Of a stretch of DNA of 64,000 nucleotides, positions 9,754-21,189 are shown one piece after another. Both the position numbers and the translations under genes were made by a program. The notes beneath the pieces are model-generated. The model had not been told where the DNA came from. It searched no databases and saw only the letters and a list, made by a program, of their open reading frames with translations. The first letter of the stretch is position 1. Every line of letters starts with the position of its first letter. This DNA is from Madurella fahalii (Eukaryota; Ascomycota; Sordariomycetes; Sordariales): NCBI GenBank assembly GCA_029876055.1, contig CM056877.1, forward strand, positions 1,240,001-1,304,000, read 5' to 3'.

Positions 9754-11352
9754 TCAATTCCACCAGAAACTCACACTAAAACTCACACTCAGCCCTCTGA
9801 CATAGTGCCACCAGCCAATGGGTATATACAACACGTCCCCCTCCTCCAGCACACACTCCCAGTACTCCAGCCGTTTGAACGCCTCCTCCCACCCTTCCTT
9901 CCCCCGCGCTCTCCCCTCTTCCATCTCCGCCCCATCCAAATCCCACCCCTCCACAACCCCGACATCAACCTCGCTGGTATTCCCCATCTCCACGCCGCCC
10001 TCCTTCCCCCTCGCCCTCATCTCCGCCGGCCGCAGCCACGCCGGATAGAGCCGCACGTACTTGCGCCCGACCACCTGCGCGAGCAGGTTATGATAGGGGT
10101 CCGTGTGCAGCGGGGTGATGGTCCCCGGCGGGCCGAACCACGCGTTGAGCTGGGGCGCGTCCAGCTCGGGTTGGTCTTGGGACGGGTCGGTGGGGTGTCC
10201 TGGCGGGACGGTGTAGAGCAGGTCCGGGAGGGGCTGGATGTCGGACTGCAGGGCCGGGAGGTGGGTGAAGAGCGGGTGTTGGGCTAGGTAGCCCGTTCCG
10301 GTTCCGGTTCCGGTTCCGGTTCCGGTCCCTGTTCCTGTTTCTTTTTTGTTGTTATCGGTACTATTGGCGGTGATGTATGAGGTGAGAAAGTCGCCAAAGG
10401 GGATGATCTTTTGAGACCAGCCCTCGTCGACGTAGCTGCGGCCTAGTTCGACGGGGACGAGGCGGCGGCCAGAGAAGGTGCGGGACAGGAGGTACGACGG
10501 CTTGTTCCAGGGACGGGTGGTCCGGGCAGGCCAGGCGTCGGTTAGGCCGGTTATGATGAGGGGGAGGGGGCCTAGTTGTCCAGGGATGGTTGGGGGAGAG
10601 GTGAGGTAGAGCTGGAAGGCCTCGAGAGAGATGTCGTGGATGCGGCGGATGGGGGAATTGATTGGGGGAGTAAAGGGTTCATGGCGGGAGAACGAAGGGG
10701 TGTCTGCCCAAGGGTTTGTGGCGGTGGGCTCATCTGATGTCCGGGGTCGTTTGGATGGCCGTGATTCGGGGGTTTCTTCTGTCCTAGACGACGCTTGCCA
10801 GACTTGCTCGAGCAAAGAAAAAGCCTGGTTGATCCACGGCCTGCCGCGCCGCTCTCCTGCCGCACCGGCGAGGATAAGTGCGAGATCGAGCGTTTTGATT
10901 ATCTCGTCCAGCCCGTGCTCAGCGGTTGCCTTATCTTGTTCGCCGACAACAGATGCATCGGCCATCGACCAAGAGAAGTACTGAAGGGCAAACTTGAGGA
11001 TGCTCGCGTCCGTGTACAGTTGCCTCCAGCACGTCGGCAAGTCCTTGAACAGGTATGCATAGAACCTTGCGTACGACGTCGCAATAAGGTCGTCTAGTCG
11101 CCTGAGAAGCAACGTCTTCCCTTTGTCCACCTCGGCGGTTGTCCCTCCATCCCGGTACAGCTTGAGCAATTGCGAGGCCTGCCTGTGAAGGAGCTGTACC
11201 AAAGGCTCACCGCAGCCTACGAGACCCCCGGCGCAACTACCATCTCTCAAGATGGAGACACACTCAGAGGCAATCTGGTCGGCTGCTGCTAGGCATCGTG
11301 CCTTCAGCTGCTCATGGGCATTCCTCATCGCGACAGCCACGGGAACCGGCAT
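9754..11352 (-). CDS. JmjC/cupin-8 protein, JMJD5 (KDM8)-like
   Basis: Probable Fe(II)/2-oxoglutarate-dependent oxygenase of the JMJD5 group (protein hydroxylase/lysine-residue oxygenase; fungal substrates unknown). Single exon, ATG at 11352, 532 residues. The N-terminal half (about 1-190) is helical and lacks a known domain; then a nuclear-localisation-like SRPSKRPRTS, then the cupin from about residue 245. NAWFGPPGTITPLHTDPYHNLLAQVVGRKYVRLY carries His416 and Asp418, and GWWHYV carries the distal metal ligand His516, so the iron site is complete. An insert of Gly-Thr dipeptides (about residues 340-355) is encoded by a hexamer repeat at 10295-10342. A second in-frame ATG at 11328 could also serve. 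Confidence 0.85.
   Translation of the reverse strand: MPVPVAVAMRNAHEQLKARCLAAADQIASECVSILRDGSCAGGLVGCGEPLVQLLHRQASQLLKLYRDGGTTAEVDKGKTLLLRRLDDLIATSYARFYAYLFKDLPTCWRQLYTDASILKFALQYFSWSMADASVVGEQDKATAEHGLDEIIKTLDLALILAGAAGERRGRPWINQAFSLLEQVWQASSRTEETPESRPSKRPRTSDEPTATNPWADTPSFSRHEPFTPPINSPIRRIHDISLEAFQLYLTSPPTIPGQLGPLPLIITGLTDAWPARTTRPWNKPSYLLSRTFSGRRLVPVELGRSYVDEGWSQKIIPFGDFLTSYITANSTDNNKKETGTGTGTGTGTGTGTGYLAQHPLFTHLPALQSDIQPLPDLLYTVPPGHPTDPSQDQPELDAPQLNAWFGPPGTITPLHTDPYHNLLAQVVGRKYVRLYPAWLRPAEMRARGKEGGVEMGNTSEVDVGVVEGWDLDGAEMEEGRARGKEGWEEAFKRLEYWECVLEEGDVLYIPIGWWHYVRGLSVSFSVSFWWN
10295..10342. repeat. hexamer minisatellite inside the JmjC gene
   Basis: Five perfect GTTCCG copies (10295-10324) followed by three decayed copies (GTCCCT, GTTCCT, GTTTCT). 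Six-base units keep frame and encode alternating Gly-Thr on the minus strand. Confidence 0.9.
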
Positions 11353-12588
11353 CTATTTGCCCTCGCCCAATCAGAAACATTCGATATGCAAACTAGCTAC
11401 CGCGGATCCCGGAACGAGGCTCACCAATACCTCAGAAATCCTTGATACTGCAGTTGCTGCATTAGACCGACTGGGAACGGAGGGGTGCAGACAGGAGCGG
11501 GAAGGGATTGGAGCGGCACTTGCAGTGAGATGGAGAGGGAGGCGGGGCATTACAGTGCTTACAGCGGGCCGACCCAGCGCCACACAGGAGCTTCATCGCA
11601 CCACTTGCAGCAGAGCATGTACAGTACAGGCAACACCGGTATGCCCGACTCCTTGTTCCGTCCCAAAGAATCGAACCACATACATGCATAATACCCACGT
11701 AATATAGCCGAGCAGTTATCGCCGACAACCCTCGGTGTCCAAGTGCGTTCGGGCAAGGCAGTCACATCGTCTGCTCGCGTTATTTCCAGCCCACATTGCG
11801 ACTGCGATTTGCTGGCATGTGAGCAGCCAGGCTGGGAACATAGGGACTAGGAGAGGACGGTAAGGCATGCTGATGGCGCCTCAACTACGTTTATTGATTC
11901 GCAGCTCTTGAGCCCCCGGCTAGCATGAGTCGTGCTGCCCGAAATACATGACTCGGTCTCGTAATTCGGTCGACCCATGAGGAGACAAGCAACGCCTCCC
12001 AAGTAGGTCCTTTACCTAAAGCCATGTTCTGCCAGTAATGGAACCTCTTAAAAGGGGGAACATCTTGTTTCCTGCCCAAATTTGGTCTCTGCTACGGCCG
12101 ACCATCCGGCCGGCCGGGACAAGGCACTCATCCCATGCGTCCGGCCACACTAAACGCAACCGAGGTCGGCGAAAGACCGGAATCGTATTCCCGCAACTCC
12201 TTTCGGGAGGCATCGGCACCATCGGCGTTTCTCCATCGTGACAAATAACCATCGGGGTCCCTATCCATGGGGCCGGGGGCGGGTCAGACCTGCAGCTGCA
12301 TGCAACGTCAGGCTCGGGTTCGACGTCGAATGATGCCGTTACGTGGTCGTGCAGACCGCGTGTTATCTCGGCAATTTTGTCAACTGGATCGGCGTGGCGC
12401 TCCCCAAGAACCTCTTTGGCTGCTCCAGTAGTGCCAGCGAGAATCCCCCCTCAGTTGCTTGCCAGCGGACGACTTGATACAGGCGCCCACCTGGGCCCTT
12501 CATGTGCGTTCCGGGATTTGTTCTCTCCTTTACTTGCAAGGGTCTTGATTCTGAGCATTCCATGGGGCGATTATGCTCCAAAGCCCGC
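11353..12588. other. intergenic, no gene recognised
   Basis: Upstream of the JmjC gene and downstream of the methyltransferase gene. Includes a GTACAGTAC element near 11616-11624. Short frames on both strands lack features. Confidence 0.5.
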
Positions 12589-13764
12589 TCACTCTAGCGG
12601 TTTCTGAGCCCAGACAAAGTGTATGGGTATATAGGCATGGAGCCGCCTATTGGTCATGGTGGTTGTGATGTTGCTGACCTGCTCTTCAATCTCGTGCTTT
12701 TCGAAACCGGCTTCAACGAAGGGCCGTGCAGCCATAGCACCGACAAAATCCTTGACTATTTCACGGAAATATCCGCCAAGAAGCCTTAGATGCTTGTCCC
12801 GGGCCCATTCCCCGACGGGCATGTGGAACACCTTTCTTTGCACATTGACGTACCCCAGACGGTGCAGAAGCTCGGGAAGTTGCTGGACGATCCAGAGGTT
12901 GAATCCATATTTCTCCTGCAATATGGATGCCAACGTTGAGTAGAACTTGTTCAAGGGGTAATCGGGTGGGACGGTGCCGTCGTCGGACGATGCCTTTGGG
13001 AAAATGTCTTGAATCTCAACCCAGCCGCCGGGCTTGAGGTTCCTGTAGCCGACGGTATGATTAGCCGGAGATTTCAACAAGAGGCATTGGCCGTGACTCC
13101 TTACCGTATAATCTTGTCGAACAACCCTGTATTGTCCTTGAGGACGGTGTTCACGAAGCGCAAGTGTGCAAAATCGTAGTCCTTGTCGTGCACCCACTCG
13201 TCTTCAATGTCGTCGACAATGAATTCGACATTTGGGGGGATCCAGTGAGGCTGGATGGGCGAGAGATCGACCCCCGTTATTATGGCACTGGGAAAGGCTT
13301 CACCAACTAACAAGACCACGGGTCAGTTTCCCCCGGCCGAGTTGAGCCCCTTGTCGGTCCGCATACCTTCGATAGCCCAATCCCCGAACCCGGTACCCAG
13401 ATCGATGATTTTCTGGGGTTTGTCTCCGATCGGGGCGAGATACAGCTTGCCGTTTAGCAGCTCTTTGAGCATTAGGTGCCGCAGCGATTCCCTCTTGTAT
13501 TCTTCGTCGTCGTTCGGTATAGGGTACCTTCCATAGCGGAACGCATGGTAGCGTCTGCGACCAGATTTCAGGACTCGGTTTCATGTTGTAGGCACAGAGT
13601 CAGGACGGCACGCACCTTCCATATTCCCATACATGATCGCTAACGCTCGAAGTGAGGGAGCAAAACGTGCTCTCCGGCTCGCTCGGTTCGTAGTCAGACG
13701 TTTCCTCACGGCCAGTTTCAGAATCCTCGTCAGTGAGCGGCTCGATGATGACGTGTTCCTCCAT
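12589..13764 (-). CDS. LaeA-like SAM-dependent methyltransferase
   Basis: Class I methyltransferase of the fungal LaeA/TAM family, whose members act in the nucleus or on small molecules; the substrate of this one is unknown. Exons 13764-13616, 13554-13367, 13306-13105 and 13042-12589; introns of 61, 60 and 62 nt; 330 residues. The acidic N-terminus (SETGREETSDYEPSEPES) precedes WEYGRRYHAFRYGRYPIPNDDEE, the usual entry to this family. Motif I is DLGTGFGDWAIE near residue 101, followed by GVDLSPIQPHWIPPNVEFIVDDIEDEW and the post-motif NLKPGGWVEIQD. The start is uncertain: ATG at 13764 was chosen, but 13797 is in frame. Divergent from CDC45 across about 2 kb. No biosynthetic cluster is next to it. 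Confidence 0.85.
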
Positions 13765-15770
13765 CCCGGCCAGAGAACTCGATGCGTCCCTCTGCATCCA
13801 GATCGGTGTCCTCCTTGACCTCAATGGTGACAGGGTTGAAGATAGCGGCCAAGGACATGTTTCTTTGAGAGCCTTGACTGGGGCGTACTGCAGCTGTCAA
13901 GCAGCCACCCCCCGGAGAGCGTGCAACCTCGGAGTGTCGAGGTGAAGTACAAGGGGAAAAAATAAATATATAAATAAAACGAGAAAGATAAAAAAAGAAA
14001 AGAAAAAGAAGAAGAGAATCGTCCCAAGATTCCACACCCAAGCGGCCCACAATGTCACAGGTCGAATGACGGTCCCGGAGACTTGCAGCTGCGGCCTCTT
14101 CCCGGACGAGAGGGAAAATCACGTATTTGTGCAAGTCACAGCCGGAGTAGAAAACAGACTCGGCGGGAAGGACAGGCTCCGTGGAGCTCGGGCGAAGGCG
14201 ACAGTCATGGCAGCCAAGAAGGAAAAGGCGAACGGCCCAAGCAAGCTAAATATGTACCCTCAACTCCCAATGGTGGAGTGCGCCTCGGAGGGCGGACTCG
14301 ACGACATTTTAGACGCAGCTTGAGAAGCTTCCTGGGGTCCCAAGGTCCTGAGGGGTGGAGCAGTGGATATGTGGACGAAGCAGAGAGCCAATCAGCGACC
14401 GACACCTCCTGGTACCGCACGAGATGGTGGCACCCGGCTGCAGGAAGAGACGCCATCGCTGCATCTCGACCGCCCGCTGGAGGTCGTTGTCCACACGGCA
14501 CAGGCAGGCCCGGTCGACCCAGCTCATCGGAAGAGGGCAAAGACCCAACGGTGGACAAACCCCTCGCCAATCCTCTCTGCCGGGCCTCAGAAGGTGGGAG
14601 CCCGCCCAGAGCGCTGGGACAGACGGAACGCCAACACCTCAAGCTGCGTTCCCAGTTGCGTTCCCAGCTGCGTTCCAACTTCCCAGTAACCAGAGTCTCG
14701 GTATGTGGCCTGCTAACCTACGGTAGCGCGCAGCACCGCAGATGACGCGGCGACCAGCAGGAGCCACCGCAAACCATTGTAGAGGTGTCGGCCATGGCTT
14801 GCCAGAATTTCAAATCTAGTGTTGCATCAGACAGACGAGTGGTCGAATGGGTCCCGAAATCGGGAAACCCCGCTGTGTGTTGGGACTGCGACGGAACGGC
14901 TGCTCAAAACCTAGACGGCGCAATTGCAGGCTCACGGACCCCAGCACTTGGGGGTTTGGCTGCCTCTGGGTTCCGTCGGGGGCGGTTGGCAGATGGTGGC
15001 ATCAGGAAGTGCAAGAAGACGTGAAGGCTGCAACCCAAGGAACCCATGATGCCATGAGGCGGGAAGAAGCGGTCAGACGAAGCACGAAAAAAGAGGGGTC
15101 GAGCATTCAACGGGAGTTCCAGTGGTTTGGTTTCATTGTGAACAGCGTGCACAGCGGGGCAAGTACAGTGCTTCGGCAGGGGAACGGGAACGGGAGTGAG
15201 ACAACTGGCAGCCCAGTCCCGGCAGGCAAAGCCAGCGTGCTGGTGTGTGCCGGGTGGTTCCGTCGGGAGTGTGGCCGGGAGCGTGGTCCCGTCGGGAGTG
15301 TGGTCGCACACAGTCCAGAAACACAGTGCCTATTGGTGCCTGCAACGGTGCCGTCTGTCTCTCCCCACGCCCAGCCCAAGTCGCGTCGTCCCGTAGCGCT
15401 ACCGCGTCTTGCAGTGCGGCGTGTAAGTCTCGACTTTGGTAAACACCTCTCCACCCTCTGCGGAACACCGATCTCCATCCAACTTGTCCCACCTTGTTCT
15501 TTGGTCGTGGACATCTCTACAGTCACCCAGGAGCTTCATATACTTACTTATTTACTTGGCCAATTTTTTTTTGTCCCCTCAATTTTATCCTGCCAAAGTG
15601 TCCATCGCGTGCATCCCACGGGCGAAATCTCTGCCAGCTTTTCTCAGCTTCCATCTGCGACGACCCTCCCACTTGAATCCTGCCATAACCGCGACGGACC
15701 TCACACTCAACCGCCTCCATGACGAGCCTCGCAGAAAAACGCGTCTAGAGCCACCCCCCAGAACGTCGCC
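13765..15770. promoter_or_regulatory. 2-kb divergent region between methyltransferase and CDC45
   Basis: No gene with domain support. Holds an imperfect 12-bp tandem (three copies of a GCGTTCCCAGTT-like unit near 14646-14680) and paired GTCGGGAGTGTGG direct repeats at 15263-15304. A frame at 14083-14745 (plus) is open for 220 codons but low-complexity and without a plausible start context. Likely upstream/leader DNA of both genes. Confidence 0.45.
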
Positions 15771-18453
15771 ATGTATCTACCGCGCGCCCTCATCTCCAAG
15801 CTCTACATTCACCTACAAAACACGCGCCACCCATTGTCACCACCGGTTCTGATTCTCGTCGCCCTCGAGCCCGATGCGCTCTGCGCCTGCCGCATTCTCA
15901 CGCGCCTGTTTAAGCATGACTACATCCCGCACAAGATCCAGCCCGTAGCGGGCTATGCCGACCTGGAACGCGTGGGCAGGGAGCTGGTGAGCCCTATGAT
16001 GGAGACGCGTGGCGGTTCCGGCGGTGTCGTCGTCTGTCTCGGTGTCGGTGGCATGGCTGACTTGGGGACGGTGCTGGGGCTTGAGCCTGAAGGCGAGGAG
16101 AACATGTTCGGCAAGGTCGAGGTTTGGGTCGTCGACTCGCATCGCCCATGGAACCTTGGCAATATCTTTGGTGGATTCCCGCTGGAGCCCGAAACCGACG
16201 AGGCGACCACCTTCGCAGCCCGCTCCCCGGTTGGCGTGAAGGGCGGGCGCATTGACCGTGCATATCAGCCTGGTAAAGGCGGCATCGTGGTGCTCGACGA
16301 TGGCGACATTGAAGATGAGCTGAGCAAGGAGCGGGATGCTTACCTTGCCCTTGTGGATATGCCTGACATTGAAGACGACGGGGAGGACTTGGGCGACAGC
16401 GACGACGATGAGAGCGAAATTGAGGACGGAGAGGGACTTGTGTCGCTGCCTCGGGCGGGCCAGAAGCGGAAGTCGTGGGACTTTGACGATGGTGATAGCG
16501 AGGATGATGACGATCGTCCTCGGCAACGGCGGAGGAGTAACTCGGTATGTTTCAAGTCCGGAATCCACCGTGAGCTCTTGGCTAACCGTCTGTTAGTCCA
16601 CTTCTATCCCGGAGTCACCTCGGCGCCCGGCGCAGCGGGGCCTCATATCGCTAAGAGACGAGGCCGTGTTTTCCAGCGACCCAGCTGAACCTCCGACTGC
16701 GGCTCAACCCCTCAGAGCGCCATCAGCAAGGACCTTGAGACGGAGGCTTCTCCGGTTACGACGCAAGAACGAGGCCGTGCTAAGAGACTACTACCGACTG
16801 GGCACTTCATACTCGGAACCCATCGCGTCCATGATGTACTCCCTTGCCTCGGAGCTCGGCAGGGAAGACAACGACCTCCTCTGGATGGCTATTGTCGGCG
16901 TCACATCAATGGAGCTGTATGGGCGCTCCTCTGCCGGCATCGCGGTTCCCGTTCGCAGTTCTGAGGCCCGCCCGGCCTCGGGCTGGCTGGGGGTGCGCGG
17001 TGCGAGAATACGCCAACTCCTGCGAGACGAAGTACGGCGTTTGAACCCCCCCGAGGTCGGTAACGGCCGGGTTCTCCCCGAAAACACGGGCATAATTCCC
17101 ACCACAGCCCGCAGCCCCGAAGACACGAGCATCCGCCTGTCCCCGGAGCCCAAATTCCTTCTTATCCGGCATTGGAGTCTCTACGACAGCATGCTCCACT
17201 CACCCTATCTCTTTTCGCGCCTCAAAACGTGGAGCGAGACGGGACTCAAGCGGCTGCACAAGCTCCTCGCCAAGATGGGCGTCAGCCTTGTGCAATGCAA
17301 ACAGAGCTATACGCACATGGACATGATGCTCAAACGGGAGCTGCGCACAAAGCTGCTCAAGTACGCCTCGCTCTACAACCTCGACGAGCTCGTTCCGACC
17401 GTCGACACAGACGGCAAAGACCGCGGCGGCGCCAAAGACGGGTGGGGGTTCGTCCGCAGCTGGGGCTGGCGAGCCACGCTGAGCGCCCAAGACGTCGGCG
17501 TCGTCATCGGCGCGCTCCTCGAGGTGGGCAAGAACACACCTACCGCCGGCGACTCCCACCAACATGCCGGTGGGGCCCTTTCCCAGCAACGACAACAACA
17601 GCAACAGCAGCAGCAGCAACCGGGTACCGACGAGCAACAAGGCGCGCAGAGCCCATCCGAGGAATGGCTCCCGCGCTTCTGGGAAGCGTACGACGCGCTC
17701 GAGGACATCGAGGCGCTCAAGGCGGGGCTCCCGACGGCGCAGTTCCTGCACAAGGCCATCTTCACGACGGGCACCACGCTCCTCAAGAAGAAGCAGGTCT
17801 CGCACCTGCGCGCGTTCCGCATGTGCGTCGTCAAGGACTCGCCCGACGCCGGCCTCTTCAACCACCCGGGGGCGCTGACCAAGTTGGCGCTGTGGATCGG
17901 CGAGGCGCTCGCCGAGCAGGAGAAGGACGCCACGGGCGGGCGGCTGGCGCACGGCGGCCGCGGCACTCCGCTCGTCGTGGCCAGCCTCGACGAGAAGAGG
18001 GGCGTGTACGTGGTCGTGGGCACCGGCGGCGGCGGCGGGCCCGACACGGCGTTTGTGGATCGCGAGGCGGCCCGGAAGAGGGCCAAGGAGAGAGAGGAGA
18101 GGGAGGAGCGGCGGCGGGCCAGGGAGAAGATCCGGGAGGAGAAGAGGGCCGCGAGGATGAGGAGGAGGGAGGAGGCCGGGGAGGATGGGGAGGGGGAAGG
18201 GGAAGAGGAGGAAGAGGAGGAAGAGAGTGAAGAGGAAGAGTCTTCCGAGGACGAGGATAGTGAGGATGAGGACGATGCTGTTCGCGAGAGAGGGTACGGG
18301 CTGAATCGATTTGGCACCGCTTTCCAGGATGTGGTGGGTGAGACCAACGCGAGGGTGCGGATCGATAGCTTTGAGCACTGCGTGGTGGAGGTGAAAAAGG
18401 AGGATCTGGGAGGTTTTCTGGAGAGCTTGAGTATGAAGGCTGTGGTCGGGTGA
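15771..18453 (+). CDS. CDC45: DNA replication initiation factor CDC45
   Basis: CDC45 joins MCM2-7 and GINS as the CMG helicase and is needed for origin firing and fork movement. ATG at 15771; exon 1 15771-16544, intron 16545-16596 (52 nt), exon 2 16597-18453; 876 residues against 650 in yeast. MYLPRALISKLYIHL, PVLILVALEPDALCACRILTRL and IQPVAGYADLE are the family's N-terminal DHH-like start; SMMYSLASELGREDNDLLWMAIVG lies just after the intron. Extra length comes from an acidic, serine-poor region around residues 195-255, a glutamine stretch near residue 588 (17586-17618), and a long basic-then-acidic insert about residues 746-825 that interrupts the C-terminal domain before LNRFGTAFQDVV. All conserved blocks are present, so it should be functional. 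Confidence 0.94.
17580..17620. repeat. CAA/CAG repeat coding poly-Gln in CDC45
   Basis: A mixed run of CAA and CAG codons encodes about 14 residues, nearly all Gln. Codon mixing suggests selection or age rather than a recent pure expansion. Confidence 0.85.
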
Positions 18454-20125
18454 GTTGGGTGTTGGGTCTTTTCTCATTGCATGATGGCGAGCGGGTGGAT
18501 GGGTGGTTGGACGGACGGACGGACGGATGGGTGGACGCGGTGGAAACAGATTCCCTTTTTCCCTGGGGCGCTTAGGAGTTGTTGCTTCTGTCTTTCTCTT
18601 CGTTAGAGTACCCCCTTGTTCTGTTTATCCACTGCACTGCTGGAGGTATGATGATGGTATGAGACAGGTCGGCATGGCAAGGGGAGAGTTTATTTTGTTG
18701 TCTGTGCATACACCCCCCACATTAGGTAGTTATTCCCCCGTTGTTGGTTTCATACGTGGATGAAAGAGGCATTGATTTCTCAGAATTTGCCCGCGATGTC
18801 GATAGCTATGGTACTGAGTTAGAGTGCTGAGTAAGAGCCGCTGTTGATCTTTGATGGGAATTAGAGATGCTCGGCACTCTCCGAGCACCTGTGAAAGAGT
18901 CCACAGCTGAAGGAATTGTCCTGCATTCTGTGGTCTGCACAGTCAGCAGCAGCCCACCCATATGCTCTCCTGCACCCGTCCTCCCCAGCTGAAGACAGTC
19001 CCGAACAGCTCTCTTTCCCCAGACACAGCGGCTCGGGGATCACACAACATCGCACAGTCGGCGGGCTTAACTGGCCGGGCAATCCGTCCCCTGCGCTCTT
19101 GGCGCGTTTGCACAGCCCCCTTATGTAATCAACTGGCCGGGCGGGGTGCTGCATTTCCACCCCTCGTTTTGGTGTTGACTTTTTGGGGCGGGCTGAGTGG
19201 CCAGCGGTTGTCGCCTTGCTTTATTCTAGTTTTCTCGTGGAACACGCAACTCGGTTCTCGTTGCGGGTTCCGGTAGCCTGGCTGGTGGGCGCAGCTCACC
19301 GAACCTACGGTTTTGGGAGGACGTTCAAAACCAACCCTTTCGACTCATGTTCTCAAGCTTAGCGGCCCACTAAATGCCCGTCTAGCATCAACAGGTGCCG
19401 GGCTCGCCTTTCGCCTCCTGCCGGTCAAAGCTAGCCTCGCGGGCTGCCAAGTCTTGACACAATCTGAGAAATGTACTGTCTGATCAACAGTAAGGTTTTC
19501 GATGTTCGTTGGAGAAGGGCAATATTGTATGTAAATTGGCTGAGCCATCAGGCGCTTCCAGGAAAGATGTTGGTTCAAACGCAATGTCCTCGAAAATGGG
19601 TAGGTATGTAGGTACGGGTAGGTACAGTTGGTACCTAGGTACTGTAGGTACTGTACCATTACCTAGGATAGGTGTATCTGTCTGAAACTACAAGCAGCTC
19701 CGGTATCAGAGCCGAGCTCCAGGTGTTCTTCTAGTGACAGGGCCGTGCGTGCCGCAGCGCGCCGTTCCTTGTGGGACTGCCGCAGTCGTCACTGCTGCGG
19801 CGCCTCGCCCTCGCTCCCGTCTGTTGTCCGTCCACCACTTTGCTACCTCAACTTTCTGCGAACCGCGAACCTCGCACTCACGTTCCCGCAGCCTCGACCA
19901 GTTTGATTGTCGCATATTTTCTTCGCCTTGACACTTGTGCCTGAGAACGACATAGACGACTCGAGAACAAGCCGCGCGCAATCACCCTTAGTACCGCAAA
20001 GGGACCGTCGCCCGATCGAGCAATTGAGCAGCAAACCCTTGTCGTAAAGCCCCTCGCTCCTCGACGCCGCCAGCGTCAAGACAAACCGGCCACGGCGGCA
20101 ACAACAACACTCCTCCCCGGTAGAT
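18454..20125. promoter_or_regulatory. intergenic and upstream region of NCS-1
   Basis: Begins with an ACGG/TGGA tetranucleotide-like tract at 18494-18537 after CDC45. A GGTA/GTAC-rich cluster lies at 19599-19670 (several GGTAC, one CCTAGG). The last 350 bp are probably NCS-1 promoter and leader. No gene seen. Confidence 0.5.
19599..19670. promoter_or_regulatory. GTAC-rich cluster upstream of NCS-1
   Basis: About 70 bp packed with GGTA, GGTAC and GTACC, including TGGTACCTAGGTACTG. Position is 460-530 bp upstream of the NCS-1 start. Function is unknown. Confidence 0.35.
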
Positions 20126-21189
20126 ATGGGCAATTTGTGAGTGCGCGATCCATTCTCCATTGTTTGCCGGCGTCCAGAATCCCGGATTTGTCGAGGGAAT
20201 CGGTGCTCTCGTGCCTGTCAGGCGACTTCGGCCCCTCTGCCCCTCTACCCCTCGGAGACCGACGCTTGCATGCCCCGTCATACCCCTGGTGGTTGTCATT
20301 CCCCAGACATAGCATAGAGTTTGCCACTGACACGCTGCCCGCTCACAGACAGTCCAAGAAGCTCCCGGATGACCAGCTGAAGGAGCTGCAAAAGTCGACC
20401 AACTTTGACAAGAAAGAGCTGCAGCAATGGTATAGAGGTGCGTGACCTCTCTTGCCTCCTTTTTCTTGGGCCCGCCTCCTCTCCTCCCACCCAGCGCCGC
20501 TACCGCTGCTGCTATCAACTTTGCGCACGCGTGCGCACGCGCAAGAATCTTGAAACACATAAAAGAATACTAGATCAACCTATCCCTGACCACAGTATGG
20601 CTAGGCTTCCTGAAGGACTGCCCCTCGGGCATGCTCACCAAGGGCGAGTTCCAAAAGATCTACGCGCAGTTCTTCCCCTTTGGCGACCCCTCAACCTTTG
20701 CCGACTATGTCTTCAACGTCTTCGACACGGACAAGTCCGGGACCATCGACTTCAAGGAGTTCATCTGCGCCCTGAGCGTCACGAGCCGCGGCAAGATGGA
20801 GGACAAGCTCGACTGGGCGTTCCAGCTCTATGATATCGACGGCGACGGCAAGATCAGCTACGACGAGATGCTCAAGATTGTCGAGGCGATTTACAAAATG
20901 GTATTGTTTTCTCTTCTCTCTTTTGCTTGTGGAACTGAAAGAAAAGGAAGAAAAAAGAACAAAATCACTATGGACTAGTGTGCTGACGTCACTTGCTGCT
21001 GCCCGCTAGGTCGGCTCCATGGTCAAGCTCCCCGAAGACGAGGACACGCCCGAGAAGCGTGTCAGGAAGATCTTCCGCATGATGGACAAAGACGAGAACG
21101 GCAGTCTCGACATGCAGGAATTTAAAGAGGGCAGCCAGCGCGACGCAACAATCGTGTCGGCCCTGTCGCTGTACGATGGTCTCGTGTGA
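20126..21189 (+). CDS. NCS1: Neuronal calcium sensor 1 (frequenin)
   Basis: EF-hand protein that, in yeasts, activates the phosphatidylinositol 4-kinase Pik1 and links calcium to growth and conidiation. Exons 20126-20136 (only 11 nt), 20349-20437, 20605-20900 and 21010-21189; introns of 212, 167 and 109 nt; 191 residues against 190 in most orthologues. Exon 1 gives Met-Gly-Asn plus two bases; the join makes MGNLQSKKLPDDQL, so Gly2 is available for N-myristoylation. EF-hand 1 is degenerate as in the family; DTDKSGTIDFKEF, DIDGDGKISYDEM and DKDENGSLDMQEF are the three calcium-binding loops. The C-terminus SALSLYDGLV is the conserved NCS-1 ending. Very high similarity to the family leaves little doubt. 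Confidence 0.96.

Noticed and set aside
14083..14745. 220-codon plus frame in the CDC45 upstream region
   Set aside because: Arg/Ser/Gly-rich, contains tandem repeats, and has no domain or splice logic.
17200..18477. 425-codon minus-strand frame
   Set aside because: Antisense to CDC45; low-complexity Leu/Pro translation of the acidic and poly-Gln regions.
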